Origin: Setoptus koraiensis
Lineage: Eukaryota > Arthropoda
Direction of reading: 5' to 3'
DNA: 64,000 nucleotides
Assembly: GCA_048013815.1 (NCBI GenBank)
Contig: CM106585.1
Span: 10,478,001 to 10,542,000 of the forward strand
The notes under the pieces were generated by a model that did not search any database, was not told the origin of the DNA, and saw only the letters and a list, made by a program, of their open reading frames with translations. This document shows, piece by piece, positions 32,701-43,722 of this stretch; within the stretch, counting starts at the first letter, position 1, and the number at the start of each line of letters is the position of its first letter. Both the position numbers and the translations under genes were made by a program.

Positions 32701-35700
32701 ACTTTGTGCACTAATAGCGATAAAGCGTAGCGTGTTGATTGATAGCAAGGGGGACAGTGTAGGGGCTCTGAAAGGGTTCAGATGACTTGAGATTAGATGT
32801 TAATAATACATGCAGAATGTTGATTTGACAGCATACTCATTTAGAATATACATGTATAACGTGATCTAGTTTTTGACATGATTTGTTAGTGACTCGACTG
32901 TGCTTGTGTTTATCGTCGTGTGTAAGCTATGCAGGCTGCGTTTTGCACTATCGCGTAATGCATTGAACTCATCGATAAGATTATTGTCGGATTGACTGCA
33001 GTGTTGTGATGTTTATCCCAATTTATCAGTGCTGTGCTAATAACGTTCACATTAACTTAAATTAAGTAAGTAATGCAATATTCATCGACAACTTGCCAGT
33101 GGTCGGGTTTAAAGTCTAGCCAAAATCCTATCCAAGTCGCTGTCATTTAATTCAATGTGGCACACGCCAAATTTGTGATTACGCTTGCATGAGCACAATA
33201 CAATATAATAATAATAATAATGGTATCAATGGTACGATTGTGCGGTGGCATTCATCGAGTGTCTCAATCAAATGATAATAATCTTGTCACAACTACTAAT
33301 TACGCCGCTCGTGCTGCCTGCCGTGCGCTTGTCATCCGATCGGTATGGCACATGCCTATCAATTTTAGGCAATTAATGATTTGGCAAGCTGGACAGCGAC
33401 GACGCTAGTGGCCTTCAGTTCGACGATTATTGCTTCTCTGCTCCACGGATTGTCGACTGTTCGACTGTGTTGTTACTGAATACTCAATACACAAAATAGT
33501 GATAATTTAAGTAGTGACGAAATGCTGCTTGCGTGAGAATTAATTGAATTGATCCATCCATCGAGTTCCTCTCTCATTCGAATAAATTGCCGAATGATCC
33601 CTCGAATAATTCCATGGCCCGATCGATGTTCGCTGCTTACCACGCTATACGTTTCGCTGAGCCACGCGAGCTGCTCTACAGCTTGTTCCACGACCCAACG
33701 AAAGGGGAAATAAAGGCGAGATAATTCGATTCTATTGTTGCCGTTCCGTTTTGTTCGATTCTAATAACGCCATTGTTCTATATTTACATTGAATACATTG
33801 AACACATTGAATACATTGAATACATTGGATATTTGCTAGACACTAACAACAAAATTAATCGAATTTTTGCGCAAACACATAGCAGCCATAATTGCTGAGT
33901 ATCGGAGTGTTTATAAACGGCAAGCGTTCACTACACAAACAGTTCACCTACACGTCTAATTTACCACCATGTGTGTGTGTGTGCGTCTACCAATAACAAA
34001 CGAGTGCATGCCGATGTGAGTGTGCGCGGCGCGGCGCGCTTGTTCATCTGTTCCATTGGCGTCTGCGTGATCGGGTGGCTGCTGCAGTTGCCAGTGTAAA
34101 CACTCCGTTTGTCTCCCAATGCTGCCCCCTATTGCATTGCATGCTAGCGGTAAGCAATGAGGCCACTGTGGCGCACAAACTATTCAGCATACGCCAGACA
34201 ACAGAGCGCCACTGTGCACACCCCCTTCGCAAAGAAACAACAAGCGAGGTGCATGAAGCGTGAAGCTTTACTCTACCCACCAACGTGCGCACCTGTGTCG
34301 TGGGGCATTGTCCGCACCCGGAGCCGCTTGCGGCTAAGCGCCAGACCAACCGATCATAATCGCGAATTTGCTTAGCTCATTCGCTCGAGCTGGACGACTA
34401 ATTGCGACTTTATATATACTTTGTGGCCTAACGAACGGGCCGTCTCAACTCTGACAATTGTGAACACTACTGTCTAATACTCCGAAATCTTCGTACGAAA
34501 TCTTTATTAGCTCGGCGGTGGTTGAATAGTCGATATTGTTGTAACCGCATAGCGTGCGGTTTCCGTATATCTCCGGCAAACTGTTTCGCATGGGCGCGAA
34601 CAGTGCCCAGACAACTGTGCCAATCACTGTGGCACACAAACAAACTTGCACAATTGGTGGTAAGTGACTAGGAACTTTTAAACAAAACTAGACAATTATT
34701 TCTAGACAACTCTTTACTGCGAAACTTTTGACAATGTAAATCGTTTTCTTCTGTTCAGCTTCAAGTCAGCCGGAGCCGAATGGTTGCTCGAACAAGGAGC
34801 GGTGATACATTGAACAATATTGAAGTTCGTCTGACAACAACTGTGAGCTTAATGTATCACTATTTTCTGATGACAATCGAGATGAATGCAACTTTACTTT
34901 ACGACTCTCAGTTCAGATCGTTTATATTGCTTGATGCGTATCGCCATTTCATCAGGCCGACATTCGAGAAACTAGAATGAGAGCCAAAGCTTGTCATGCT
35001 GACATTATCACAACTTAATGAAACGGAACCACCGTCGTCTGATTCACAATCCAAAATTCAACAGTTAGTCTCACTGGGTGCACTGCTTCGGTAAATTAGC
35101 CTTGCGACTTCTCGAATACTCCAAACGAGCAGTTTCATTGATTTATTAGCTACACAACTGTCAGGTATTTCAAAATTCGACCGACAAAATAATTTTTCTT
35201 TAACTCGAGATTCTATGTTGTTTTGTGCACAATGGATGGTCGTTTTCGATTGGACTAATTTTAGCCTTTGAGTTCTTGCTGGACTAGATGGACTACCTTG
35301 CTGCTGACAAATTGTCGCAATGAGAGTGCTAGCATCAAACGGAAATGCTAATACAATTGAACAATATACTCATGTTTTGCTATCTCCAAATAAAAGTTGT
35401 CATTCAGCAAGTCTGAAGTTCAATAGATATACCGGAGCAAAAAAAAAACAGTCAGACATCTGATACTGTAACATAAACCTCGTATGAAAGTAGGCCGCGT
35501 GACTCACTGCTGATCACAAGTGAGCAGTATGGATTACTAATTAGTTCAAACTATCAGTTCAGCGACCCCTTTCTGAAAGCAGTTGATCATTTTATTAAGT
35601 ATCATTGCATATCAATGTATAACAATGCACGAATTAATAGCATGCAGCAACTGATTTTATATTTATAGATGAACAACTCTGAAAAAGGAGACATTTTCTC

Positions 35701-36053
35701 ATTAATACATCGCACATCATTGAGGTTAATGATCGATCGTCATTCTCATTGTTTGAGAATAAGATGATAAGCTTTAATACTGGATGACTCTTTGCTGTTA
35801 AACTAGGAGTCATATCAAAGTAAAATTCATTTGACGAGACTTAGTTTATCTTACTGTTGTTATGAAAAATGTTCCGTTGATTTTTTCTAACAGGAGGTTG
35901 TTTTCTCTCTCTAAATAGAGCCACATTTACTGTCTTCTCTGTTCTCGCTCTGGCTTTGTCGCACTTGATACATTTATACCGGTGTTTGTAGTATCGCTCT
36001 ACTTTGTTAAATGATCCGATCCTACGGATGACAATATTGTCTTGAATGCTGCA
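29720..36053. other. 6.3-kb AT-rich interval without a recognisable gene
   Basis: The largest gap in the AT-rich half of the window. Frames are short and none matches a family. The best is a minus-strand frame at 30885-31136, protein-like in composition (KLLQSLELYLRVGSLVTDTK) but without an ATG or obvious splice sites. The DNA has few long microsatellites. Poly-T/C stretches at 31885-31940 and 32350-32390 look like splice-acceptor tracts and could belong to non-coding or UTR exons. It may hold the CERK promoter, long non-coding RNA or regulatory DNA for the secreted cluster. Confidence 0.5.
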
Positions 36054-38640
36054 TCAATTCTTTTTTGCTTCATCATTCTTATCTGACTTGGCACTACCAC
36101 TCTTCTCATCATCTTCCTTCTTTGCCTCCGCCTCTTTCTTTTCATCTTTGCTCTCAGCGTCACCTTTCTTCTCATTGCCGAACAGTTTCTTAATACCACC
36201 AACTACAACATTATCTTTCTCACTCTTCTGATTCTCGTCTTTGGCGTCCTGTCCGTTCGTATCAGATCCCAGCAATTTCTTAATGCCGCCAACGACAACA
36301 CCGTCCTTGCCTTCCCCGCTACCATCTCCGGCTTTGTCTTGCTTCTTCGATTGTTTGTCCTCGGAGGCCTCCTTGTCCGAACCGAACAACTTTTTCAGAC
36401 CACCAACTACCGCGCCATCCTTCGTTTCTCCAGAGTCTTTGGCCCCTTCAAGGTGATCTTCTTTCTGACCTTTGGCCTTGTCATCAACCTGTTCGTCAGT
36501 ATCGGATCCGAGCAACTTCTTTATGCCACCGACAACAACACCGTCCTTCTTCGAGTCACTTTTGTTCGCATCTCTGCCATGTCCCGCTGATTGTGCTTCC
36601 TTTGAGGCTCCCTCTTGATCGTGCTCTTCATTTGAGCCAAACAATTTCTTAATGCCACCGACCACGACACCGTCCTTCTTTACATCATGCTTATCCTCGG
36701 CCTCGTCATGGCTATTCGTTTCGTCGTGTTTGGCCTTCTCTTCGTCGTCGTGCTTGTCAGCACCGAACAATTTCTTTATGCCACCGACCACAACGCCATC
36801 CTTCTTTTCCTCATCCTCATCCTTGGCCTCATCTTGTTTCTTGGCCTCACCCTGATGCTCGGCCTCATCTTGGCTCTTCGTTTCGTCGTGTTTGTCAGCA
36901 CCGAACAATTTCTTTATGCCACCGACCACAACGCCATCCTTCTTTTCCTCATCCTCATCCTTGGCCTCATCTTGTTTCTTGGCCTCATCCTGGCTCTGCG
37001 CCTCGTCATGCTTGGCCTTCTCTTCGTCATCGTGTTTGTCAGCACCGAAAAACTTTTTTATGCCGCCGACTACGGCGTTATCTTTCTTTTCGCCATTTTC
37101 ACTTTTGGCCTCGTTCTCTTTCTCCGCCTTGGCCTCTTCTTTGCCCTGTCTCACCTTCTCATCGTTCTGGGTATCGTCCTTTTCGTCCTGTGCGTCGTTC
37201 TTATCTGCTCCAAACAACTTCTTTATACCGCCGACCAATCCAGTATCTTTCTTGTCCTGTTGCTCTTCGGGTTTCGCCTTCTCGTCGTCATCCTGCTTGC
37301 CAGTACCGGACGATCTCTTCGTGCCCCCAACTACCCCTTCCATTTTTTCATCATCACTAGCAGAGGACTTCTGTCCGCCAGAAAATTCACCACTCCTTGC
37401 ATCACTCCCTTTTTGTTCTGAACTGACAGAAATTGGTTTTGAGAACAGATCGATACTTTAGACTCGGGTTGCAAGCTATTCTATACCTTTAATTCTATTA
37501 ATAACACCATCATCGTAATGATAATTATGTACTATTGTGAATAACGTAGGCGTCAATGTCGTCATCGTAGACCATGGTGATCTTACCTTCGCCATTCTCG
37601 CCATCCTCACCATTGTCTTCATCAGGCACCGGTTCACCGAATTCATTTATTCTCTTGTGAAGCTGCTTCCTCAATCTATCAGAGGCCAGACTGATCAACG
37701 GTTTGGCCACTATGGTCGACGGAGCAATCGTATGCAAATACACGGTGCCAGCTCCTAGTCCCAACGACACCGCTTTGTGGAGCATTTGTTTGCCCACGCC
37801 TCCACGATGCTCAGCTAGACATCGTTTGAGAACGTGTAATTGTTGAGACGTGCAGCCGACAGTAGCGAAGGGTATCAACAGAAGACGGATATAAACAACA
37901 ATGTAAATATGGAGTTGACAAAACATTCGCACGTGTGAATATCTCGATCAATACATTGTCTGTACCTACTTTCGAGTAGCTCCTTTTCACTGGCTTTTTG
38001 CAACTCTTCGGCGGCAATTGTTGCGCCCGCATCTTTCGCTTTAGCAACCAAAGGCTTGGCGATCAATGCAGCATTTTTTAGTGTCGCAACTATTGGAGCG
38101 CCCTCAATATCTGTCAGTCATTTGGTATTTATTAAAAGATCAATGATTGTTTATGGCCATTAACGAGTTTCAAGTGTGAAATTGATGTAAGGTCCGTTCG
38201 CAGGTTAGTTAGTGGCATAATTTCCATTAACGATAGCGTTATGCCGGTCACACATCGGTATTATATAAAATAGTCATTCATTGAAATGGCGTGAGTAACA
38301 GATAGGAATATCAAGAGAATGAGAGGGCGTTGTTACTGTTGAGTTTATCGAAACGAGTAGTAGTGTTTGTGTTCAACCGGTAACAGTCAATTAATTAACC
38401 GAACAGATAATCAACTGGATGGCAGCAAGCTAAGCGGTAGCAATCTAATGTATCGCTTAGTGCAAAAACTTCATCGACACAAACAACAACAACAACAAAT
38501 ATTGTCGGAACAAATATCTTTAGCGACAACAGTGAAGCAACAACAGGCGCCTTGGTGTCTCTATCTGGCCTACCTTGACTGGTTAGTGTGAGAGCTACTA
38601 GTAGTAGCAAGCTACTGACTACTACTATCAGAGATCGCAT
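36054..38640 (-). CDS. Unrecognised secreted protein with ten VVGGIKKLFG repeats
   Basis: No family recognised. My four-exon model is 38640-38574, 38110-37970, 37814-37587 and 37417-36054 (599 aa). All three introns are phase 1 with GT-AG ends. Exon 1 is a textbook signal peptide (MRSLIVVVSSLLLLVALTLT). Exons 2-3 form an Ala/Leu/Lys-rich helical region (APIVATLKNAALIAKPLVAK). Exon 4 is highly charged and contains ten repeats of about 30-55 residues. Each is a hydrophobic/basic block such as GVVVGGIKKLFGADK, then an acidic Asp/Glu/Lys/Gln spacer ending in KKD or EKD. The first copy is degenerate; copies 3 and 4 share near-identical spacers, implying recent duplication. The block looks amphipathic and short, like cationic membrane-active peptides. 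The alternation with acidic spacers and dibasic ends resembles a multi-peptide precursor, but processing is inference. Splice choices between exons 2 and 3 are the weakest. Confidence 0.8.
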
Positions 38641-39490
38641 CTTCTCTTACTCGTGGCTGGCCTGTTTTTTCTTCTCGTTCACTCTAGCTCGTTATTACCG
38701 TCTCTCTAAACAAATATCCCTCTGATATAAGTTAACGAAACCACTATTATAGCTATGCCAGCGCTTGTCCTGATTCGTCTATGATGTGTTATTAAATAGC
38801 TCCTGTCGATGTAATAATAAATTCTCCGATAAAGGGTACAAACAAATATAATGATGATATAACCCTGACTGGCACAAGAAACAACAACAATTATTTTCTT
38901 TTTCTTTTTTCTCTCTATCAGTCTATCTGGCGAACAGCATGCATTTAAGAAATGCATTTGACTAGCTGAAAGCGCCCCGGGTACGCAATCCATATTTAGT
39001 AACTAGCATGAGTGTGTTCGCTTCTCTGGCAGTCACGACAGGCGCCAGACGATGCATATGACTAATTCGCTAGTTTAAATATAGATAGCAAGAATCACAT
39101 GCCTCACCAAAAGTAATGATCGTAATAATCAGGATTTTTGGCGCGAATAATTTCTAGGAACTTTCAAACTGGATGAAAGGTACGACCAGGGCCTCTACAA
39201 AGCACCTGTTATGATTCAAATGTGTGATGTTTAAATGCTGGGATTGGGAACCGGGAAACACGCGACAAACCTACATCAAGCTGGTCTAAAAGCTACAGAA
39301 GCGAAATAGACGATAGCTAATTGGTAAGAAACTTTAGCGAGAACTCAACAAGAGAAATTTTGTGCTTTTTTCCTCTTCGATTTTATTACATCAAGTTGTT
39401 GTTTTGCGCTCTGCCTAGCGCTTTCGGCAACACATCCTTGACGGCGTAACGTCCACTGTCGAGATTTTATCACAGTCGGCCTATTACTGC
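38641..39490. other. Intergenic region inside the secreted-protein cluster
   Basis: 850 bp between two minus-strand members, containing the promoter of the ten-repeat gene and the 3' flank of the next. No coding frame is recognised. I did not find a clean TATA box for the downstream gene here. Confidence 0.5.
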
Positions 39491-40161
39491 TTACTTTTCC
39501 TTCTTCTCCTCCTCTTTGTTCTCTTCACCTTTGGCCTCTTCTCCCTCCTTAGCCTCACCTTCTTCGGCCTTTTCTCCCTCTTTGGCGTCACCCTCTTTGG
39601 CTTCACCCTCGGCCTTGGCCTCACCCTCTTCTTTCTTTTCTTCACCCTCTTCTTTCTTTTCTTTAGCTCCCTCTTTATTTTCAGCTGGTGCAGCCTCGTC
39701 CTTCTTCTCTGACTCGAAGTGACTGCCGACTATCGGAATTTTGGACATGACTTTTTCGATGGTACCTCCAATTTTGTGCAAAAGCGAACCTGCTTAAAGA
39801 ATTACGAAGAATTGGAAGATGAATATCGATTCATTATTAATTGTCATAAGAGGTGCGATAAAGATTGGTTCTTACCAACTTTCAGTTATGTTTAGAATAC
39901 TTTCTTTAGTGTGATTGGTAGCGGTTGGCATTAATTTGATACTTACTACTATTATTAGCAGCGCTGCCAACGGTTTCGCCTTCGCACATAACTGGTTACA
40001 TGTTTGGTGGATTAGAGATACAGGTTAGCAAGTGTGTAATTTATTCTAGAAATTCTTCGTCATCCAGGTTTATCAATTATCACTGAAATAATTTTAACAA
40101 ACTTACCCTGAGCGACGGCCAGAGCAACCAAGCAGAATAGAGCCAATTTGTACGATGCCAT
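39491..40161 (-). CDS. Unrecognised secreted Glu/Lys/Ala/Gly-rich protein
   Basis: A small secreted protein of 132 residues from exons 40161-40107, 39991-39947 and 39789-39491, with both introns in phase 1 and GT-AG. Exon 1 is a signal peptide (MASYKLALFCLVALAVAQ). The mature N-terminus has one Cys (VMCEGETVG) and then an amphipathic stretch, LLHKIGGTIEKVMSKIPIVG. The last 80 residues are almost only Glu, Lys, Ala and Gly (EEGEAKEGEEAKGEENK) and would be disordered. Exon 2, only 45 bp, was found by phase and splice matching. A strong TATA box lies about 140 bp upstream of the start codon. Neighbours of the same architecture on the same strand suggest one expanded functional group. Confidence 0.8.
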
Positions 40162-41223
40162 TGTTAATATGTGTCGGTTGGTTTTGGATGGGGTTTGGAA
40201 ATTATTGAATAAATATTTATCAATTTGAAATTGACTTATTCTTCAGTTTATCGCAAGAGTTAAGAAAAGGGTTTGGACAGAATTTTGCGAAAGCAACCAC
40301 TATATATAGTCTCTTTTCTCTACACAAACTAGTGCACACTTTTCAACTGGGTCTTTTAATAGTTTTTCGGTGACGTATGCCAACATGTTGTTGGCACCCG
40401 CACAAATATTTCACCAAAATATGATAGTCAGAGAGAACTTGGATTCGCCAGCAACAGTTCGACATTTTATCAAGGTCACGCGAAGCCATTTTTGACTATT
40501 TTCGGTAACACCGAAATCACGTGTGAAGACAATGGCAAAACAAGTGGAAAAATAATGGGACGAATCGTGGTAGTCATGCTGCAAACTTTTGACCATATTG
40601 AACTGGCTTAATGGCGTCATCTCTGGTACACATGCCAAGATAATAGTAGACCATGAGCGTAGATAACTATTTCAATCTATCCACCAATTTTGGACCCCGG
40701 TCAATTTTTTTGCTCGGCGGAATTCGTTGGCCGCGTGACTCTAGTTTTATTTAACACTCCGTCGATTGATATTTGCGGGCGGACTCATAACGCCCAACAT
40801 TACCTGGCATGTGCCTCTACTCTCGGCGGGTGGCGGGAGGCACTTCTTTTGCTTCACCTCGCAGTATTCGCTGATTTCCTTGGAAACACTCTAATTCTCT
40901 GAACTTCACCCGCTCTCTACCAGACTACAGTTTCGGAGCGGTGAGGCTAGTAAGGAAGAGAAAAGTTTTAACTCATCTTTTTGGCCCCAGCAAAAGGCTC
41001 GTCGTGTTTTTCATAAGTTGTTGTGAGTTTATTTTGGGATATATGATACGCCGTGCACACCAATCTTATTCGCTGTCTATACGTCTAGATAACATTTTTA
41101 TCTAGCTGTACAGTTGTGCAATTTGAATGTGAGCTACCAAAATCAACATCTACGTGTTATACTTGACGATCGTATAAAATACAGATTGCTCGATCCTTCC
41201 TGCTGCTACTATTCTCAGTTAGC
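40162..41223. other. Intergenic region with the promoter of the small EK-rich secreted gene
   Basis: About 1.06 kb. It contains the TATA box at 40301-40308 serving the downstream minus-strand gene and the 3' flank of the next member. A plus-strand frame at 40690-40902 is open but unrecognised and not called. Confidence 0.5.
40301..40308 (-). promoter_or_regulatory. TATA box of the small EK-rich secreted gene
   Basis: Minus-strand TATATATA about 140 bp upstream of the start codon at 40161. With the usual 30-bp spacing the 5' UTR would be about 115 bases. Such boxes mark strongly regulated, often secretory-tissue genes in arthropods. Confidence 0.5.
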
Positions 41224-42224
41224 TCATTCTTTTTTGTCCTCGGCCTCGTCCTTCTTTTCTTCAGTCTTTTCCTCTGGCTTGGCCTCTTCCTCTTTGGCCT
41301 CCTCTTTGGCCTCCTCTTTGGCCTCCTCTTTCTTCTCCTCGCCCTCCTCTTTCTTTTCCTCGCCCTCCTCTTTCTTTGCCTCCGCCTTCTCTTCTGGTTC
41401 CGCTTCGGCAGTCTTGGCTTCTTCCTCGGGCTTGGCTGCGTCATCCTTTTTTTCTTCAGCCTTTTCTTCCTCTGGTTTAGCCTCCTCTTTCTTTTCCCCA
41501 CCAGCCTTTGCATCTTCCGGTTTGGCCTCATCAGCCTTGGCCTCTTCCGCCGGTGCCTCTTCGGGCTTGGATTCTGCGGGTTGCTGATTGGTGGCCTGCT
41601 GAGGCGCCCCAGGAGCCGGTTGCTGCGGAATCTGAGCTAATTCGACGCCCTGTTCATTGGTTGCCGGATTCACTGGCGGGGGTGCTATACTCGATCGGCC
41701 CAAGCGGTCGACGCCACGTCCTACAAGGGATTTACCAGAATCAATGATACCTTTTCCAAATTCGCCCACAGTTGACACAATGCCTTTGAGTAGGCCCCCG
41801 GTGTGTCCAGTGACTTCGCGAGCGAATTTTGCACTTCCCGATGCTGCGCTACGTATCAGACTTTTCTGTTGTTGATTGTAGTCGCTAGCTATCTGCTGTC
41901 CCATAGCGCCGGCCTGCTGAACAACGGCCCCGGTTTGGTCTGCGACTTGGGTGGCAGCCGCGCCGACAGTGCTAGCGGCTTGCTGAACAGCCGGTTGTTG
42001 TTGGGGCGCTAGAACGATATAAAATGAAAAGGCGATCGAAAGAACGAAATCAAATCTTCAGTTAATCCATCTTCTAATCTAACATGAAATTTATCTGAAT
42101 GACTGTGTGCCAGTTGCGAATACTCACCCGGTGCATCCTGGCCGTGAGAATATCCGGCTATACAGAATAGTAGCACAAAACATGCGAGAGACATCGTGGA
42201 CAAATATCGATTTATTACAATCAT
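41224..42224 (-). CDS. Unrecognised secreted protein, amphipathic core plus KEEA-rich tail (paralogue A)
   Basis: Two exons, 42224-42128 and 42008-41224, join in phase 1 (293 aa). A second in-frame ATG at 42194 (MSLACFVLLFCIAGYSHG) gives a more typical signal peptide and may be the real start. Then come a Gln/Ala/Val-rich helix (QQQPAVQQAASTVGAAATQV) and a core segment, SLIRSAASGSAKFAREVTGH then GGLLKGIVSTVGEFGKGI, and GRGVDRLGRSS. This core is clearly shared with the gene at 42726-43722. A Pro/Gln linker follows, then a C-terminal half made almost wholly of Lys, Glu, Ala, Asp and Pro (KKEEGEEKKEEGEEKKEE). The function is unknown. The core could form amphipathic helices that bind membranes, while the tail is disordered. 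Confidence 0.82.
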
Positions 42225-42281
42225 CGCGTTGAATTGAAATTCAATTTTAATTAACCAATGAATAGTTTATATGAATATCAG

Positions 42282-42288
42282 TTATATA
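42282..42288 (-). promoter_or_regulatory. Candidate TATA box of paralogue A
   Basis: Minus-strand TATATAA 58-64 bp upstream of the start codon at 42224. A second, weaker TATAAA (42271-42266) would favour use of the internal ATG at 42194. Confidence 0.4.
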
Positions 42289-42725
42289 AATAATATGTTT
42301 GTTGATGTCAGTCTCGAATTAAAACTTTTTATGCAGTCTTGCACGAATCGAACGACAAACAGCATGCCGCTCATCACAAAGTCGCATTCACTGTTTACGT
42401 CATGAAACGTGACGTTCGCGGTCCAAAAATAGATGATGGAGCGAATCATCCTCTCAAAAGTCGCCGTATCACGAGTTAGGTGCACTGGAGAACTCCCCAT
42501 CTGACACTCTCCAACATCTCAAACGCCGATAACGAAGTCTACAAAGAATTCGACGCAACCAAACAAAACAAGATTAGTTCTCGGATAAAATTCAGCACTA
42601 ATTACTGGCCAAACTGTTTGCTGATATTGGAGTCAGCTCAGGCCCTCAACGACGGGCGTTTTTATTTTTTCGCTCATCAGAGCTTCTGGCTCTTAACTGG
42701 TGTTTGGTTGACAATTTCAATCGTT

Positions 42726-43722
42726 TCATTTTCTCTCAGCCTTAGCTTCTTCGGTCTTGGCCTCTTCCGGTTTTGCTTCTTCTGCTTTGGGTTCCTCAGT
42801 CTTGGCCTCTTCCGGTTTTGCTTCCTCTGTTTTGGCTTCGGTCGGCTCAGTGGCGGCATTGTTGGTCTGAGCCACCTGTGCTTCAGCTTCTGGGTGGACG
42901 AGAAATAAAATCAAGTTGTTTCGAGTCAATGGTTTGGGAAAAAAGAATCTCATCGGAACAAAGTTTTCACAAAAACTCTGCAAGTGCTCGATAATTGTGT
43001 ATCGTCATTTCGGACTCACCATTTGCTTGTCCGTTGATCAATTCATTACCTTGATCTGCTGGGGTCGCACTCTCACCGTTCGTCGCTGATGGTACAAAAG
43101 GTTTCATCAATCGCGATCGGCCAATGCGTTGTGCACTACGAGTTACCGCATTGCCACCAGACGATACCATATCTTTGCCGAATTGCATTATGGTTGATGC
43201 GATCCCACCTAATAAGCTACCAGTGTGTCCAACGACTTCGCGCCCTAGATTCACAGTGCCAGAAACTGCACTATGTACAATATTTTTTTGACTATCGTCA
43301 TATTGAGGATGCACAAAATCGCTGGCCATCTGCTGGCCGCTCGCTCTGACCCTCTGAAGCGATTCCATGTCTTTGTGCAACCTTTTCGAAGCGCTATTCT
43401 GGACAGCAGAACCTAAATTTTTCGCAGCTTCCGAAATGGAGGTCTCTTTTGGACTTTCCGCCCCTGTTTCAGCCTTTGCGTCTGTTTCAGCTTTTGTATC
43501 TGTTTCAGCCTTTGTGTCCGCTCCAGCCTTCGTCTCTGTCTCTTCAGGGTGCAGAGGAAAAGATAAGAATGCCTCAGTTTCGCCGCAATCGCCGAATCAC
43601 TTCGAAATCAAAAGAAATGGTGATAACTTACCTGCAGTGGCATCTTCTGCGTGGGAGTAAGTGGAAAATAGGCACAATAGAATAGAGCAGAGCAGAGCGA
43701 GCGCTAGATGATATGTTGACAT
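42726..43722 (-). CDS. Unrecognised secreted protein, amphipathic core plus EAKTEEAKPE tail (paralogue B)
   Basis: Exons 43722-43632, 43541-43020 and 42889-42726 (258 aa), both introns phase 1 with GT-AG ends. Signal peptide MSTYHLALALLCSILLCLFS. A short repeat of the type TDTKAETDTKAETDAKAET follows. The core is NIVHSAVSGTVNLGREVVGH, GSLLGGIASTIMQFGKDM then RSAQRIGRSRL, aligning without gaps over about 50 residues with the gene at 41224-42224. The C-terminal exon is built from EEAKTEE/EAKPEE pentad-like repeats. It differs from paralogue A by an extra intron before the tail, so the tail is a separable module. The function is unknown. Confidence in the exons is good because phases and homology agree. 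Confidence 0.83.

Noticed and set aside
34445-34651. Secreted-looking minus-strand 68-codon frame
   Set aside because: Lacks an upstream ATG (it begins at GTG) and any supporting splice partner.
36687-37461. Hydrophobic plus-strand frames opposite the ten-repeat gene
   Set aside because: They are the complement of Asp/Glu/Lys codons. The minus-strand frame has signal peptide, phases and repeats conserved at protein level.
36054-38640. Treating the ten-repeat frame and the upstream signal-peptide exons as two genes
   Set aside because: Exon 3 ends at a consensus donor in phase 1, and the repeat exon has a TTCAG acceptor in the matching phase, so one gene is simpler.
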